From assembly GCF_002573715.1 (NCBI RefSeq), contig NZ_PDHM01000016.1, positions 751,980 to 815,979 on the forward strand: 64,000 bases of DNA, written 5' to 3'. The stretch is from Paenibacillus sp. EZ-K15. Its GTDB lineage: Bacteria; Bacillota; Bacilli; Paenibacillales; Paenibacillaceae. Made by a program: the position numbers and the translations under genes. Shown here piece after piece: positions 53,185 through 61,706 of the stretch; position 1 is the first letter of the stretch; the number at the start of each line of letters is the position of its first letter. The notes under the pieces were generated by a model. It searched no databases, had not been told where the DNA came from, and was given only the letters and a program-made list of their open reading frames with translations.

Positions 53185-54168
53185 TTAAGTAGAATTACGT
53201 ATAATCAGAGAAGTCTTGTAGATTTTCGCTATAGGAGCAGATCGCATCCCCTTCAATCTCCGGGTAAGACATTCTGTAACATCCCTGACCATATCGGGAA
53301 TACAATTGGTTAATGTGGTCAGTTCCGGATTAGTCATCAATCCCACAGGATGGTTATCAAATCCGATGACGGACATTTCTTGAGGCACGGATATCCCCTT
53401 TTGCTTTGCTGCTTTCAATAAACCTGTAGCTACAAAGTCACTACCTGTTATCATTCCATCCGGCAATTGATCAGAAGTAAATAATTGTTCTCCCAAGGCA
53501 TAACCATCTTCCATAGTTACCAGACCCGTATAACATTGTGATTTCGTACACTCTAGGCCGAATTGTTGGTGAGCCAGTTGAAACCCGTTCCATCTTTTCT
53601 CTTGCAATAGTGTCAGGTGATCCATACAGAAAAACAAATGACGGCGTCCCTTGGACAGCAAATATGCTGTTGCTTGAAAGACCGCATCTTCTTCATCCAA
53701 TCGAAAGACATCGAGAAACTCTCCGTCCATCGCTTCGTTGCATATGATTCCAATGTAAGAACCTATATATTTTTTAATTTCTCTTTCCGAGAAATGGGAA
53801 TGAGCAATAACCACGGCATCCATTTCTCGACGTAACAATCGAGCATACACATCACGTTCATACTCGCGGGATAATTCGGTCTGATAGATGACAAGTTGAT
53901 ACCCCATTGAGCCTAAAGATCGACTTAATGCACTAACAAGCTGACTGAAATAGGGATGCTCCACATCCGGGACAAGCACACCGATATGATTGCTTGCCTG
54001 TAGACGCAACTGAACCCCCTGCGTATTGCGGACATATCCCAGCTCCGTAATGGCTTTCTGTACTTTTTGTCTGCTTTCAACAGATACATGAGGATGGTCG
54101 TTTAACACACGTGATACCGTCGACTTGGAGAGACCGCTTACACGTGAAATATCAATTATGGTGGGCAA
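53185..54168 (-). CDS. LacI family regulator
   Basis: About 327 residues. N-terminal HTH: TIIDISRVSGLSKSTVSRVL, then NDHPHVSVESRQKVQKAI, with the hinge helix at about 50-60. The periplasmic-binding-like effector domain has NHIGVLVPDVEHPYFSQLVS at the start and MSVIGFDNHPVGLMTNPELT near the end. TTG at 54168 with GAGGTG upstream is the best start. Divergent from a HAD phosphatase; an operator-like 12-bp palindrome lies between. It is probably a sugar-responsive repressor. Confidence 0.93.
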   Translation of the reverse strand: MPTIIDISRVSGLSKSTVSRVLNDHPHVSVESRQKVQKAITELGYVRNTQGVQLRLQASNHIGVLVPDVEHPYFSQLVSALSRSLGSMGYQLVIYQTELSREYERDVYARLLRREMDAVVIAHSHFSEREIKKYIGSYIGIICNEAMDGEFLDVFRLDEEDAVFQATAYLLSKGRRHLFFCMDHLTLLQEKRWNGFQLAHQQFGLECTKSQCYTGLVTMEDGYALGEQLFTSDQLPDGMITGSDFVATGLLKAAKQKGISVPQEMSVIGFDNHPVGLMTNPELTTLTNCIPDMVRDVTECLTRRLKGMRSAPIAKIYKTSLIIRNST

Positions 54169-54190
54169 AATTAACACCTCATCTAAAGTA

Positions 54191-54221
54191 TTGACCTGGG
54201 AACGTTCCCTGCAACTATGAT
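54191..54221 (+). promoter_or_regulatory. Promoter and LacI operator in front of the HAD phosphatase gene
   Basis: TTGACC (54191-54196) and TATGAT (54216-54221) may be -35 and -10 boxes, with a rather long 19-base spacer. Within the spacer is GGGAACGTTCCC (54198-54209), a perfect 12-bp palindrome with the central CG typical of LacI-family sites. Binding there would block the promoter. Confidence 0.6.
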
Positions 54222-54253
54222 ATCGTTAACAAACTGTAGGAGGAGTCACACTC

Positions 54254-55081
54254 ATGGAAGTCATCTATACCCCCGCTGTAACCGAATATCTGATATTGTT
54301 TGATTTTGACGAAACGTATTACCCGCATGAATGTTTGCCTGAACAACTCAACATGGTGTACGAACTGGAACAATACCTCCAGCAGCTTGCCAGAAATCAT
54401 CAAGTAAAGATAGCTTGGGTCACCGGAAGCAGTGTTCAGCAAATACAAGCAAAAATGAAAATAGCCGGTATGACGCAGCTCCCCCATTTTATAGCGAGCA
54501 ATCTGGGCACAGAGATGTGGGAAGTCGAGCCTGACGGACAACTGGTCACTGTTCCTTCATGGGCAAAGATTATAAGAGCATCCGGATTCTCTCGAAGAGA
54601 TGTAGAAGATTTAATTAGCGAATTAAAATCAACATTCAACATTGTCCTTCACGAACAGACTCAATTTGGTCAATCCGGATATAAAATGAACTACTATTAT
54701 TATCCGGTATCAGCAGCCAGAACCCAATATGATATAAGTATCATCAGGCACCTGGCTGCAAATCACGGGATCGGAATTAATATCAATATTTGCAATCCCA
54801 AGGCGGGTGATCCGGAGCACGCATATGATGTCGATTTTATCCCCGCAGGAACTGGAAAGAAAGCGGCTGTGCAATTCCTGATGGATTATAGTCAGGTACT
54901 CCTGTCCAAAACATTGGCCTTCGGTGACAGTGGAAATGACATCGAGATGCTTCGGGTGGTTGCCCATGGATATCTTCTCCAGAACGCAACGGCAGAGGCA
55001 AAGTCATGCCACAACAACGTGGCCCCTTATCCTTACGCCGAGGGAATTTTGCATGTATGCAGAAATTTCTTTGGGGAGTAA
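54254..55081 (+). CDS. HAD family phosphatase (sucrose-phosphatase-like, IIB)
   Basis: A 275-residue HAD enzyme. Motif I is LFDFDET with Asp17 and Asp19, motif II the Thr/Ser in WVTGSS near 57, the Lys lies in the TGKKAAVQFL region near 200, and motif IV is GDSGNDIEML near 229. The middle cap is of the C2B type, as in sucrose-6-phosphate phosphatase and Cof-like proteins. The substrate is probably a sugar phosphate. An AGGAGG site before the ATG is perfect. Control by the divergent LacI repressor is strongly suggested by the operator. A terminator follows at 55119-55157. Confidence 0.9.
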   Translation: MEVIYTPAVTEYLILFDFDETYYPHECLPEQLNMVYELEQYLQQLARNHQVKIAWVTGSSVQQIQAKMKIAGMTQLPHFIASNLGTEMWEVEPDGQLVTVPSWAKIIRASGFSRRDVEDLISELKSTFNIVLHEQTQFGQSGYKMNYYYYPVSAARTQYDISIIRHLAANHGIGININICNPKAGDPEHAYDVDFIPAGTGKKAAVQFLMDYSQVLLSKTLAFGDSGNDIEMLRVVAHGYLLQNATAEAKSCHNNVAPYPYAEGILHVCRNFFGE

Positions 55082-55118
55082 TTCATATTATGACGTTTGC
55101 TCAGCTATTGTACAATAC

Positions 55119-55157
55119 AAATACCGCCGCTTTCCTCTACGGAGAAGGGCGGTATTT
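55119..55157. terminator. Bidirectional terminator
   Basis: Perfect 10-bp arms AAATACCGCC and GGCGGTATTT, with a further CTTTCCTC / GGAGAAG pairing possible in the loop. It follows the HAD gene and the relic YafY gene on the other strand. Confidence 0.75.
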
Positions 55158-55189
55158 ACATATTGACGGTTTAACAAGCCTATCAACAG

Positions 55190-55530
55190 ACCACCCATGG
55201 TCCCTTTTAAAGCTCCATGCCCCATATTCAATTGCATGTCTTCCTCCAGACCTCTGTATGCATTGGAAGGGTGCAGTCCGCGCAGGGCGGTAGTGAGAGG
55301 GGTGAGATCATCTATAGTAAGCATCTGCCTGTCTAAACGCAAGCTGTCCCTATTCAAATCAGCCTTCAGCCCCTGTATAAGAAACAAAAGGCCCCAGCTA
55401 TATTTAGCCGATCTAAGTCCCGGTAAATCGTGCGAACCGGCACTTCAAAGCGCATCGCTAGATCTTGCACACGAACTCTTTATCGATTCAATAACAAAAT
55501 AGTAATAGCCATAAGACATTCAAGATTCAT
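55190..55530 (-). pseudogene. YafY-type regulator, N-terminal part only, with stop and frameshift
   Basis: Starts at an ATG at 55530: MNLECLMAITILLLNR, then a TAA, then in the same frame RVRVQDLAMRFEVPVRTIYR and DLDRLNIAG, the winged helix typical of the family. A frame change follows, and LRLDRQMLTIDDLTPLTTAL and RGLHPSNAYRGLEED fit the region after the HTH. The WYL domain is missing. So there are at least two lesions and a 3' truncation. Confidence 0.7.
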
Positions 55531-55924
55531 GAATGATTCCACCGTTTCTCTTCGTGATTCTTTATACAGACAAGTTGCACAACAAGCGCTTGTTGTCCGG
55601 GGATCGTGAATGGATTCGATCGTTTTTAATTTTCTACACAAAAGTCACGCTATCCTGCCCGTGAGCTTAATGAAATTGCGAAAACATAGTTAGACACTTA
55701 TCTAATCGGGAATCGGACCATGTCAACGGGTTTTAAAAATTCAATTTTTTAACATATAGTTCAACCGATTTTTGGAGTTGGATGTTCTCATCATCTGGTT
55801 TGCTCATGACGATCATTGCAATTTTCTGAGGTGCAAACGATAACATAGATTCAAGAAATTGGGTTCATATACCAAAACTCCCCTTTAAGAAGCTATGCTT
55901 GATAATTTACAGGTTTTTATTACC
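55531..55924. repeat. Gap with a truncated IS21-like unit and tag
   Basis: Tag CTGCCCGTGAGCTTAATG at 55655-55672 and GAAAACATAGTTAGACACTTATC to AATCGGACCATGT end at about 55724, without the hairpin or terminus. The remaining stretch up to the TlpA gene end (55725-55924) has no recognised gene. Confidence 0.5.
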
Positions 55925-56446
55925 TTACTCCTGTTTAATCCGCTCCATTAAATTCAAAATATCCTCCATTTCGGTCAGTTCACCTTCGTGTCTGTCAATA
56001 ATTGTGCCATCCTCATCGATCAGCAGTGTAAGCGGCATGCCGACTACTTGATATGTTTGTTTAATTTTGAGGTCACTGTCCAAAACGATTGGAAATTCGA
56101 GTTCATACCGTTCAACGAATTTTTGAACCCCACCTGTTTTCTCACCCACGTTAATTGCAAGCATTTCAACTCCTGCAATCTTATATGCCTCGTTCAGTAG
56201 CGGCAACTCATTGACACAGGGATTACACCAAGATGCCCAGAAATTGATTAAAACACCTTTACCTTTATAATCCGTTAATCGTACTTGTTTCCCCTCAAGA
56301 TCCATTGTGGAAAACGGCAGTGCAATATCCCCCACACCGGCATGAGTTCGGGGAGCATCTTGGAATCGGAATACCGCATACACTCCCCCCAGTAGGATAA
56401 CAACCAATAACATATAATGAATGATTCTGCGTATTAAAATATTCAA
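55925..56446 (-). CDS. TlpA/ResA-like membrane-anchored thioredoxin
   Basis: About 173 residues: one N-terminal membrane helix (HYMLLVVILLGGVYAVF), then a thioredoxin fold facing outside, with the redox motif NFWASWCNPCVNE near 76 and the cis-Pro VGMPLT near 140. It reduces disulfides or copper-binding thiols of exported proteins, like ResA for cytochrome c. A TTG at 56446 after GAGGAG is the best start. As the last gene of the nos-type operon it could keep the copper ligands of SCO, NosL or the cytochrome reduced. Confidence 0.88.
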   Translation of the reverse strand: MNILIRRIIHYMLLVVILLGGVYAVFRFQDAPRTHAGVGDIALPFSTMDLEGKQVRLTDYKGKGVLINFWASWCNPCVNELPLLNEAYKIAGVEMLAINVGEKTGGVQKFVERYELEFPIVLDSDLKIKQTYQVVGMPLTLLIDEDGTIIDRHEGELTEMEDILNLMERIKQE

Positions 56447-56528
56447 TATAAACTCCTCGCCCACAATGTAGACAAACTCCTTGATCTATTATCTCTAAAA
56501 AGCCTTAGAAAAAGTGGGATTGTCACAA

Positions 56529-57278
56529 CTATAATTTATCTTCGTATCTAGAGAATCCTCCTGAGATTCCGAACAACTCTCTAAATACTTCCTGCATGCC
56601 CACGGTTTCGTTTGTTAGGTGGATGTCATCCCTCTTTCTGTCCAGAAGCACGTTCCCATCCCGTAAAAAAACGATACGATCCGCCAATGCTTCCGCAATT
56701 TCCAATTGATGCGTTGAAAAGAGAAGCGTTTGCCCATTAAATACTGCTTGACGCACAAGCATAACGAAGGTGTTCATCCAGTACGGATCCAGACCATTGG
56801 TTGGTTCATCCATAATCACCAGCGGTGGTTCTGCTAACAGCGCTTGTGCAAACAACACCCGCTGCCTCATGCCCTTGGAGAAGGAAGCTACGGGTTTACT
56901 ACCTGTATCCGACAAGCCGACCATCGAGAGCACCTCTTTGGCACGAGTTTTCCCAAGACCGCGAAGCCTTGCCCAAAACAACATAGTCTCCATTGCTGTT
57001 AATCCTGGACTAAATCGGTAATCATCCGGCATATATCCGATTTGTCGAGCATAATTTTGTCTGTTTTCCTGCCAATCGTGACCGTTCACGGTGATGGCTC
57101 CTCGCGTCGGACGCAGAATACCGGCCACCAAGCGAAGCAACGTGCTTTTTCCTGCACCGTTCCCCCCGCACAAAGCAACGGCCTCCCCGCGTCTGATATA
57201 CAGATGTATATCCTCGATGACCGTCTTTCCCTTAAACGATTTGTGAACCCCATCGAACCGAACCAGATGATTATCCAC
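56529..57278 (-). CDS. nosF: NosF-like ABC ATPase
   Basis: About 249 residues. Walker A GGNGAGKST, Q-loop IGYMPDDYRF, signature FSKGMRQRV and Walker B LVIMDEPTNGLD are intact. The position right after the NosY-type permease and NosL gene fixes its identity as NosF. GTG at 57278 after AAAGGGGA is the probable start, overlapping NosY by 8 bases. NosDFY supply a needed sulfur or copper species for CuZ assembly of nitrous oxide reductase. Confidence 0.86.
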   Translation of the reverse strand: MDNHLVRFDGVHKSFKGKTVIEDIHLYIRRGEAVALCGGNGAGKSTLLRLVAGILRPTRGAITVNGHDWQENRQNYARQIGYMPDDYRFSPGLTAMETMLFWARLRGLGKTRAKEVLSMVGLSDTGSKPVASFSKGMRQRVLFAQALLAEPPLVIMDEPTNGLDPYWMNTFVMLVRQAVFNGQTLLFSTHQLEIAEALADRIVFLRDGNVLLDRKRDDIHLTNETVGMQEVFRELFGISGGFSRYEDKL

Positions 57279-58092
57279 GACTTCTTCCCCTTTCCCATAA
57301 GCCAAAAGAGATGGCCAACATTGTGCCGATCCAGACCAACATCACGCCAATAAACACCGGGGTTCCCCAAGTGGAACGAATCCATACCATCCAATCGTAA
57401 TACTCCGGACCGAGCGTCGAGCCTCCACCTAATTTGACGACGGTAAACAGACGCGTCAATTCTGCAGGATTAAGAAATGTCAATGTAGTTACAGCCGGTT
57501 TGATCCAGGGATATGGCATCATGCTGAGCAATGCAATGAGAATAGATGGCCATGCAATGATAGCAAAGAACCAGACACCTACCGCGATCGTAAGTGCTTG
57601 CCAACGATTGCGGGCGAGTGTACCGATCAGCATGGCTAATCCGAGGAAAAACAGGGATAATCCTAGCGAAAAGACCAGAAGCTGCTTATAAGTCAAAAAA
57701 TCAAAACCACTCCCCGAAAGCCAACCGGCTGCTCCCGACAATCCAAATCCAAAGGCAACAATGGATAACAGGACGATGGAAAGCCCGATATACTTGCCAG
57801 CCAGAAATGACCAGGTACCCAGTGGATAAGTTGAGAGAAGCTCCCAGTTGCCCTCTTCCTTCTCGCCTGTTAAGGAAAAAGAACCCAACATCAGCGCCAT
57901 CAGAGGAAGCAAATATAACGCCAGGTTTAACATGGTGCCGCTAGTGCCGGAATAACCGCTTACATAACCTTGCGAGTTAATAATCAATAAACTTACCATA
58001 AACATGGTGAAAAGGGCCATGAATGAATAGGCCCATGGATTTCGAAATCCGATCTTCATTTCTCTTACGGCAACATAACCCATTTCACTCAC
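57271..58092 (-). CDS. nosY: NosY-like ABC permease
   Basis: A 273-residue membrane protein with six predicted helices; it starts GYVAVREMKIGFRNPWAYSF and has the family loop SLTGEKEEGNWELLSTYP after helix 2. It overlaps the NosL gene by 4 bases and the NosF gene by 8, so the three are one translational unit. It forms the membrane part of the NosFY transporter that works with NosD. Confidence 0.9.
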   Translation of the reverse strand: MSEMGYVAVREMKIGFRNPWAYSFMALFTMFMVSLLIINSQGYVSGYSGTSGTMLNLALYLLPLMALMLGSFSLTGEKEEGNWELLSTYPLGTWSFLAGKYIGLSIVLLSIVAFGFGLSGAAGWLSGSGFDFLTYKQLLVFSLGLSLFFLGLAMLIGTLARNRWQALTIAVGVWFFAIIAWPSILIALLSMMPYPWIKPAVTTLTFLNPAELTRLFTVVKLGGGSTLGPEYYDWMVWIRSTWGTPVFIGVMLVWIGTMLAISFGLWERGRSRG

Positions 58093-58673
58093 GAGCCGTG
58101 TCCTCCGGTTGCTGGTTGCTTATCGGCGCTGTGGTCAGACATATCATCACCATGCTCCTGATCCGGTGCATGATCATGATCGTGACCGTGCTCCCCTCCC
58201 ATATCCATCATATCCCGATTGACCTCCCACGAGTGATTGGCGAGATCTTCCGCTGTCATGAGTTTACCTTTGCCTTGTTCTTCAATATAAGCTGTGGCAT
58301 CCGCTTCTTGTTCAAACGAGACGATTCCATAAGCCATTGGTGTTTGATATGAAGGATCGTAGGCATAGTATGCTTTTTCATAACGGAGCCATTGTTTGCT
58401 GTTATAATCTCGGACGAATTCAGCGCCGATCGTATCGGTTCCGTTCTCTTTCTTCCACGTGTTTAAACAGCCGATATCATCGAATTTGAGCGATTGACCG
58501 TCCTTCGTTATGATTTGAGTCGCGTATTGGTCGTCTTTGACGGCCATCTTGCAGATGACACATACATCTGTATTTACGTTGATAGCCTGCGGCTCATACT
58601 TATCTCCTCCGCAAGCAGATAGTACCAGCAACATAGCTACCATAATTAAGGTTAGTTGAATCCCTTTTCTCAT
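58089..58673 (-). CDS. nosL: NosL copper chaperone lipoprotein with His-rich tail
   Basis: A 194-residue lipoprotein with Cys21 in the lipobox (LVLSAC). The NosL domain has the copper-binding CVICKM motif at about 39-44 and the motif KFDDIGCLNTW near 64-74. The last 35 residues are unusual: rich in His, Asp and Met (GGEHGHDHDHAPDQEHGDD), probably an extra copper or metal store. NosL delivers Cu(I) to NosZ. It overlaps both neighbours by 4 bases. The tail is not part of standard NosL proteins. Confidence 0.92.
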   Translation of the reverse strand: MRKGIQLTLIMVAMLLVLSACGGDKYEPQAINVNTDVCVICKMAVKDDQYATQIITKDGQSLKFDDIGCLNTWKKENGTDTIGAEFVRDYNSKQWLRYEKAYYAYDPSYQTPMAYGIVSFEQEADATAYIEEQGKGKLMTAEDLANHSWEVNRDMMDMGGEHGHDHDHAPDQEHGDDMSDHSADKQPATGGHGS

Positions 58674-59998
58674 GTATTACGTCTCCTCATCGATAAAATT
58701 AAAATGGCTGTACACCCTAGCAATATGAACCCCATAAGTCCGGTCTTTATTAAACCTCCCTGGTCTCCGCCTCGATAATCGTTACCGGGCGGAACCATTA
58801 GCGGGGCCTTATCCGTAGTCCAGCGATCTCGATCCGTCTGGTAGAGTCCTTCCAGGAATACCATGCCCGGTGATTGAAAAAACAATTGAAATGCTGGTCG
58901 CTTTTTTGTGAGTCCCTGGAAAAACGGATTCATCCCATATGTTATATCGCTTATCCCGTCTCCATCCGCATCGATGCCCCGAAAATTGTCCCAATAATTC
59001 TCTGTAATCCAATTTTCCTCACTGCCTCGTGCCTGTGCATCCGACACATTACCAATAAATTGGTTGCCTTTGATGGAATTGGCACTTGACTCCAGCAACT
59101 GCATACCGACAAAATTGTAACTCACTCGGTTGTTCTTCAAGAAGTTTCCGGTCGATAGTTCCACATACAAGCCAACCCGATTGCCATCAACCGTATTGTT
59201 TGTCACGGTCGTCTCGTGTGTGTCATATAGCAGAATTCCTTGCGAGTTTACGTTCTGACTTTGCTTCGTGAACACATTCCCGACAACAGATACTTGTCGA
59301 GCAGCCATCACCATGGCCCCGGTCACATTCAGGTTGCCTTTGTTCCGCTCGATGATGGTCCGATTTGTGTACATGCAGTGAACGCCATAACGAGAGCGTT
59401 CGATCACATTACCTGAGACGAGGATATCATCGCTGCTTTCCATATAAATGCCGTCATGTACATCACGAATCGTATTGTCGGTTATTTTCCAACGATGCCC
59501 ATTGAATATATCTACGCCATTGCCTTTGTCGGCCATTTGCACGCCATCTGCCATCCAATCGATCGTATTATTCGTCAAGGTACCTTCGTTTGCGTCACGC
59601 ACTGAAATTCCATCTCCACCAGTCTGGATATGCAGCCTGTCCATGACAGCACGATGACCCTTGACGAGCACAGTCGGCGTTTCCTTGATCATTACATCGG
59701 TGATACGGAGTCCGGCAATCGTCGTATTGTCAGCTTCTATCGTGATGGCCGGTTGGTGACTCATATTTCTCAGATCTATCGTGCCACCTTCTTCCGGCCG
59801 TATCGTCAACTGCTTGTTAATGGTAATCGGGCCTTGATAATTGCCGGATTTCAATATAAGCGTATCTCCTGGCTTGGCTTGGTCCAATAAAGCTTGCAAA
59901 TTAAGCCATTTATCTTCTGCTCTTACTGGATTGCTATGCAATAACGCCAAAAAAAACCATAGTAAAAAAAGGGTCATCATGCTTCTTCTGACTGTCAT
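58670..59998 (-). CDS. nosD: NosD-like exported beta-helix protein
   Basis: A 442-residue protein with signal peptide, a right-handed beta helix made of CASH/NosD-type repeats (about 40-340; for example GITITNNTV-like turns such as VTNNTVDGNRVGLYVEL and LLESSANSIKGNQFIGN), and a C-terminal membrane helix (GLMGFILLGCTAILILS) followed by RRR. In Gram-negative bacteria NosD is a free periplasmic protein; the tail anchor here is a Gram-positive adaptation. It works with NosFY in CuZ maturation of nitrous oxide reductase. Confidence 0.92.
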   Translation of the reverse strand: MTVRRSMMTLFLLWFFLALLHSNPVRAEDKWLNLQALLDQAKPGDTLILKSGNYQGPITINKQLTIRPEEGGTIDLRNMSHQPAITIEADNTTIAGLRITDVMIKETPTVLVKGHRAVMDRLHIQTGGDGISVRDANEGTLTNNTIDWMADGVQMADKGNGVDIFNGHRWKITDNTIRDVHDGIYMESSDDILVSGNVIERSRYGVHCMYTNRTIIERNKGNLNVTGAMVMAARQVSVVGNVFTKQSQNVNSQGILLYDTHETTVTNNTVDGNRVGLYVELSTGNFLKNNRVSYNFVGMQLLESSANSIKGNQFIGNVSDAQARGSEENWITENYWDNFRGIDADGDGISDITYGMNPFFQGLTKKRPAFQLFFQSPGMVFLEGLYQTDRDRWTTDKAPLMVPPGNDYRGGDQGGLIKTGLMGFILLGCTAILILSMRRRNT

Positions 59999-60366
59999 TG
60001 CACCTCTACCTGTTTCTTCTTAGTAATATGGATATCGTCCTCATACAAGTGTATAAAAACCGTCTGGTTCCCCTTTTCTGCAAAAGTAAACGAACCGCTA
60101 AATACACCATCCCCTTCATTCACAGCTTCAATGAGTATCGGTTTATCCCCAATCCGGAAATCAAAGGTAGCCTGTGCCTTGTCAGATACGTTCATTCCAG
60201 TGAACAAAGCTTGTAAATCGACCTGGCTTCCCGCTATAACGGTTTCAGGTTTTGTAGACAGCTCTACTTCTACAGCTTCCAAATCGACGGATTCCTCGCC
60301 TGAACATGCCGTTACGATACCCAAAAGGATAACCACTGCCATAAATGAAACTAATTTTTGCTTCAT
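59995..60366 (-). CDS. YtkA/FixH-like lipoprotein
   Basis: A 123-residue lipoprotein (lipobox VTAC). A beta-sandwich with VEVELSTKPETVIAGSQVDL and FIHLYEDDIHITKKKQVEV, as in YtkA-like domains that are found in copper-handling and cytochrome assembly gene sets. First gene of the nos-type operon, overlapping NosD by 4 bases. Its role is not established; a metal-carrier or surface-stabilising function is likely. Confidence 0.8.
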   Translation of the reverse strand: MKQKLVSFMAVVILLGIVTACSGEESVDLEAVEVELSTKPETVIAGSQVDLQALFTGMNVSDKAQATFDFRIGDKPILIEAVNEGDGVFSGSFTFAEKGNQTVFIHLYEDDIHITKKKQVEVQ

Positions 60367-60642
60367 TCAATCACCACCCTCCAACCCGGTTGTCAGTCTT
60401 TCACATTTTAGCAATTCAAATGCTTCTGTCCTATAACTCTATGGAGCCATTTCAAAGGTTGAAAATCGACAGATTTGTGACTTGCAAAAGAAAACGAGAT
60501 ATACCCTATGATGCGGAAGATCTAGAAGCGAAAGATCATGGTAATCAAATGCATGACATAGCTCAATAGAGTCATAGAAACAATCCTTGATATTCGATAC
60601 AATAAAAACCGCAATTTACCAATATAACGAAGGAGAAAAAGT

Positions 60643-61272
60643 ATGATCCCTGTTCGTAAAGCTTCAAAGCGTTGGTATATTATTTTAGCTTTAATCATTA
60701 TCACCATTGCCATCAGTTATTGGTGGATTGCATCCTTTTTTAAACCTGCTCTGCCAGTTAAAATGAATTCTCCTGCGTTCTCTTTATCTGATATACATGG
60801 AGAAACTGTAACTGAAGCGCAATTTGACGGAAAAATACGATTGACGTCATTTATTTTCACCCGATGTCCGGATATTTGCCCTGCTACAACCGCCAATATG
60901 GTTGCACTCCAAACCGATCTTCAGAAGCAAGGACAGTTTGGCAATGAAGTCGAGTTCGTTTCCATTACATTTGATCCTGAGAACGATTCACCTGAGGTAT
61001 TGCAACAATATGCAGAGCGGATGGGAATTGATCAGAGCGGATGGACATTGCTACGAGGAGAAGAAAACAAAGTAAAGGATCTGGCTTCTCAGTATAATCT
61101 ATCGATTGTGCGCCTCGATGATGGATTGTTTGCACATTCCATCACCTCATTGCTGTTAATCGATGGTAGGCAGCGTGTGCGGCAGATCTACCGGATGGGT
61201 GAAGATATGGAGAATGAACAGATTTTGACTGATATAAAGACATTATTAAAAGAACAGCAGCAGGATTCGTAA
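60643..61272 (+). CDS. SCO1/SenC/PrrC copper-metallochaperone
   Basis: A 209-residue membrane-anchored protein. One N-terminal helix (WYIILALIIITIAISYWWIA), then a thioredoxin-like SCO domain with the copper ligands Cys75 and Cys79 in CPDICPATT and a His in FAHSITSLLLID near 165. SCO loads CuA sites of cytochrome oxidase or nitrous oxide reductase. It faces away from the nos-type operon, so a common regulator between 60367 and 60642 is plausible. AAGGAG precedes the ATG. Confidence 0.93.
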   Translation: MIPVRKASKRWYIILALIIITIAISYWWIASFFKPALPVKMNSPAFSLSDIHGETVTEAQFDGKIRLTSFIFTRCPDICPATTANMVALQTDLQKQGQFGNEVEFVSITFDPENDSPEVLQQYAERMGIDQSGWTLLRGEENKVKDLASQYNLSIVRLDDGLFAHSITSLLLIDGRQRVRQIYRMGEDMENEQILTDIKTLLKEQQQDS

Positions 61273-61706
61273 ATCCTACTGCTGTTCCTATTTAATTATG
61301 GAATCCGTTACAATGACTTCTATCGACCAGAAGCCATTAACTGTCAAATAGCTTCCTCCGGAATCATAAGTAAACTAATCAATGGGGTCTGGACCTCCTT
61401 AGTTCTTGGCACCTATACATATGCGATCCCTCAACCACGGGTAATGGAAGAAGAATCGGAATTATTAGTATCAATATAGTCAGGTTTAGCGAGAATCGTA
61501 GACATTGCTTATAGTGAAGGCGCATGAAACGGACCCGGATACGTTCAACATGCAGCTAGGGTAAAACTAGTTTATGACATCAACACATACAGCATAATGC
61601 CGCCACCAAACCAGATCGCGTCGGCAACCAAATGATTAACAGCATCAATTGTCCATACAAAATTAACCATGCGCCTGTTTTTATCGGATCTTCAAGCAAC
61701 TTTAAT
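61273..61706. other. Gap where a nosZ gene could be expected but is not present
   Basis: Only short pieces are open: on the plus strand INGVWTSLVLGTYTYAIPQ and RVMEEESELLVSI up to about 61480, and on the minus strand at 61573-61671 a 32-residue hydrophobic frame MVNFVWTIDAVNHLVADAIW without a ribosome site. Neither matches NosZ. They may be relics of other genes. Confidence 0.3.

Noticed and set aside
3905..55672. Classical integron attC sites for the CCCGTTAG tags
   Set aside because: The required RYYYAAC and GTTRRRY boxes at both ends of a folded site could not be matched; only the position at gene ends is similar.
61573..61671. 32-residue membrane protein near the cytochrome c gene
   Set aside because: There is no ribosome binding site and no known family. 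It is mentioned in the gap entry only.
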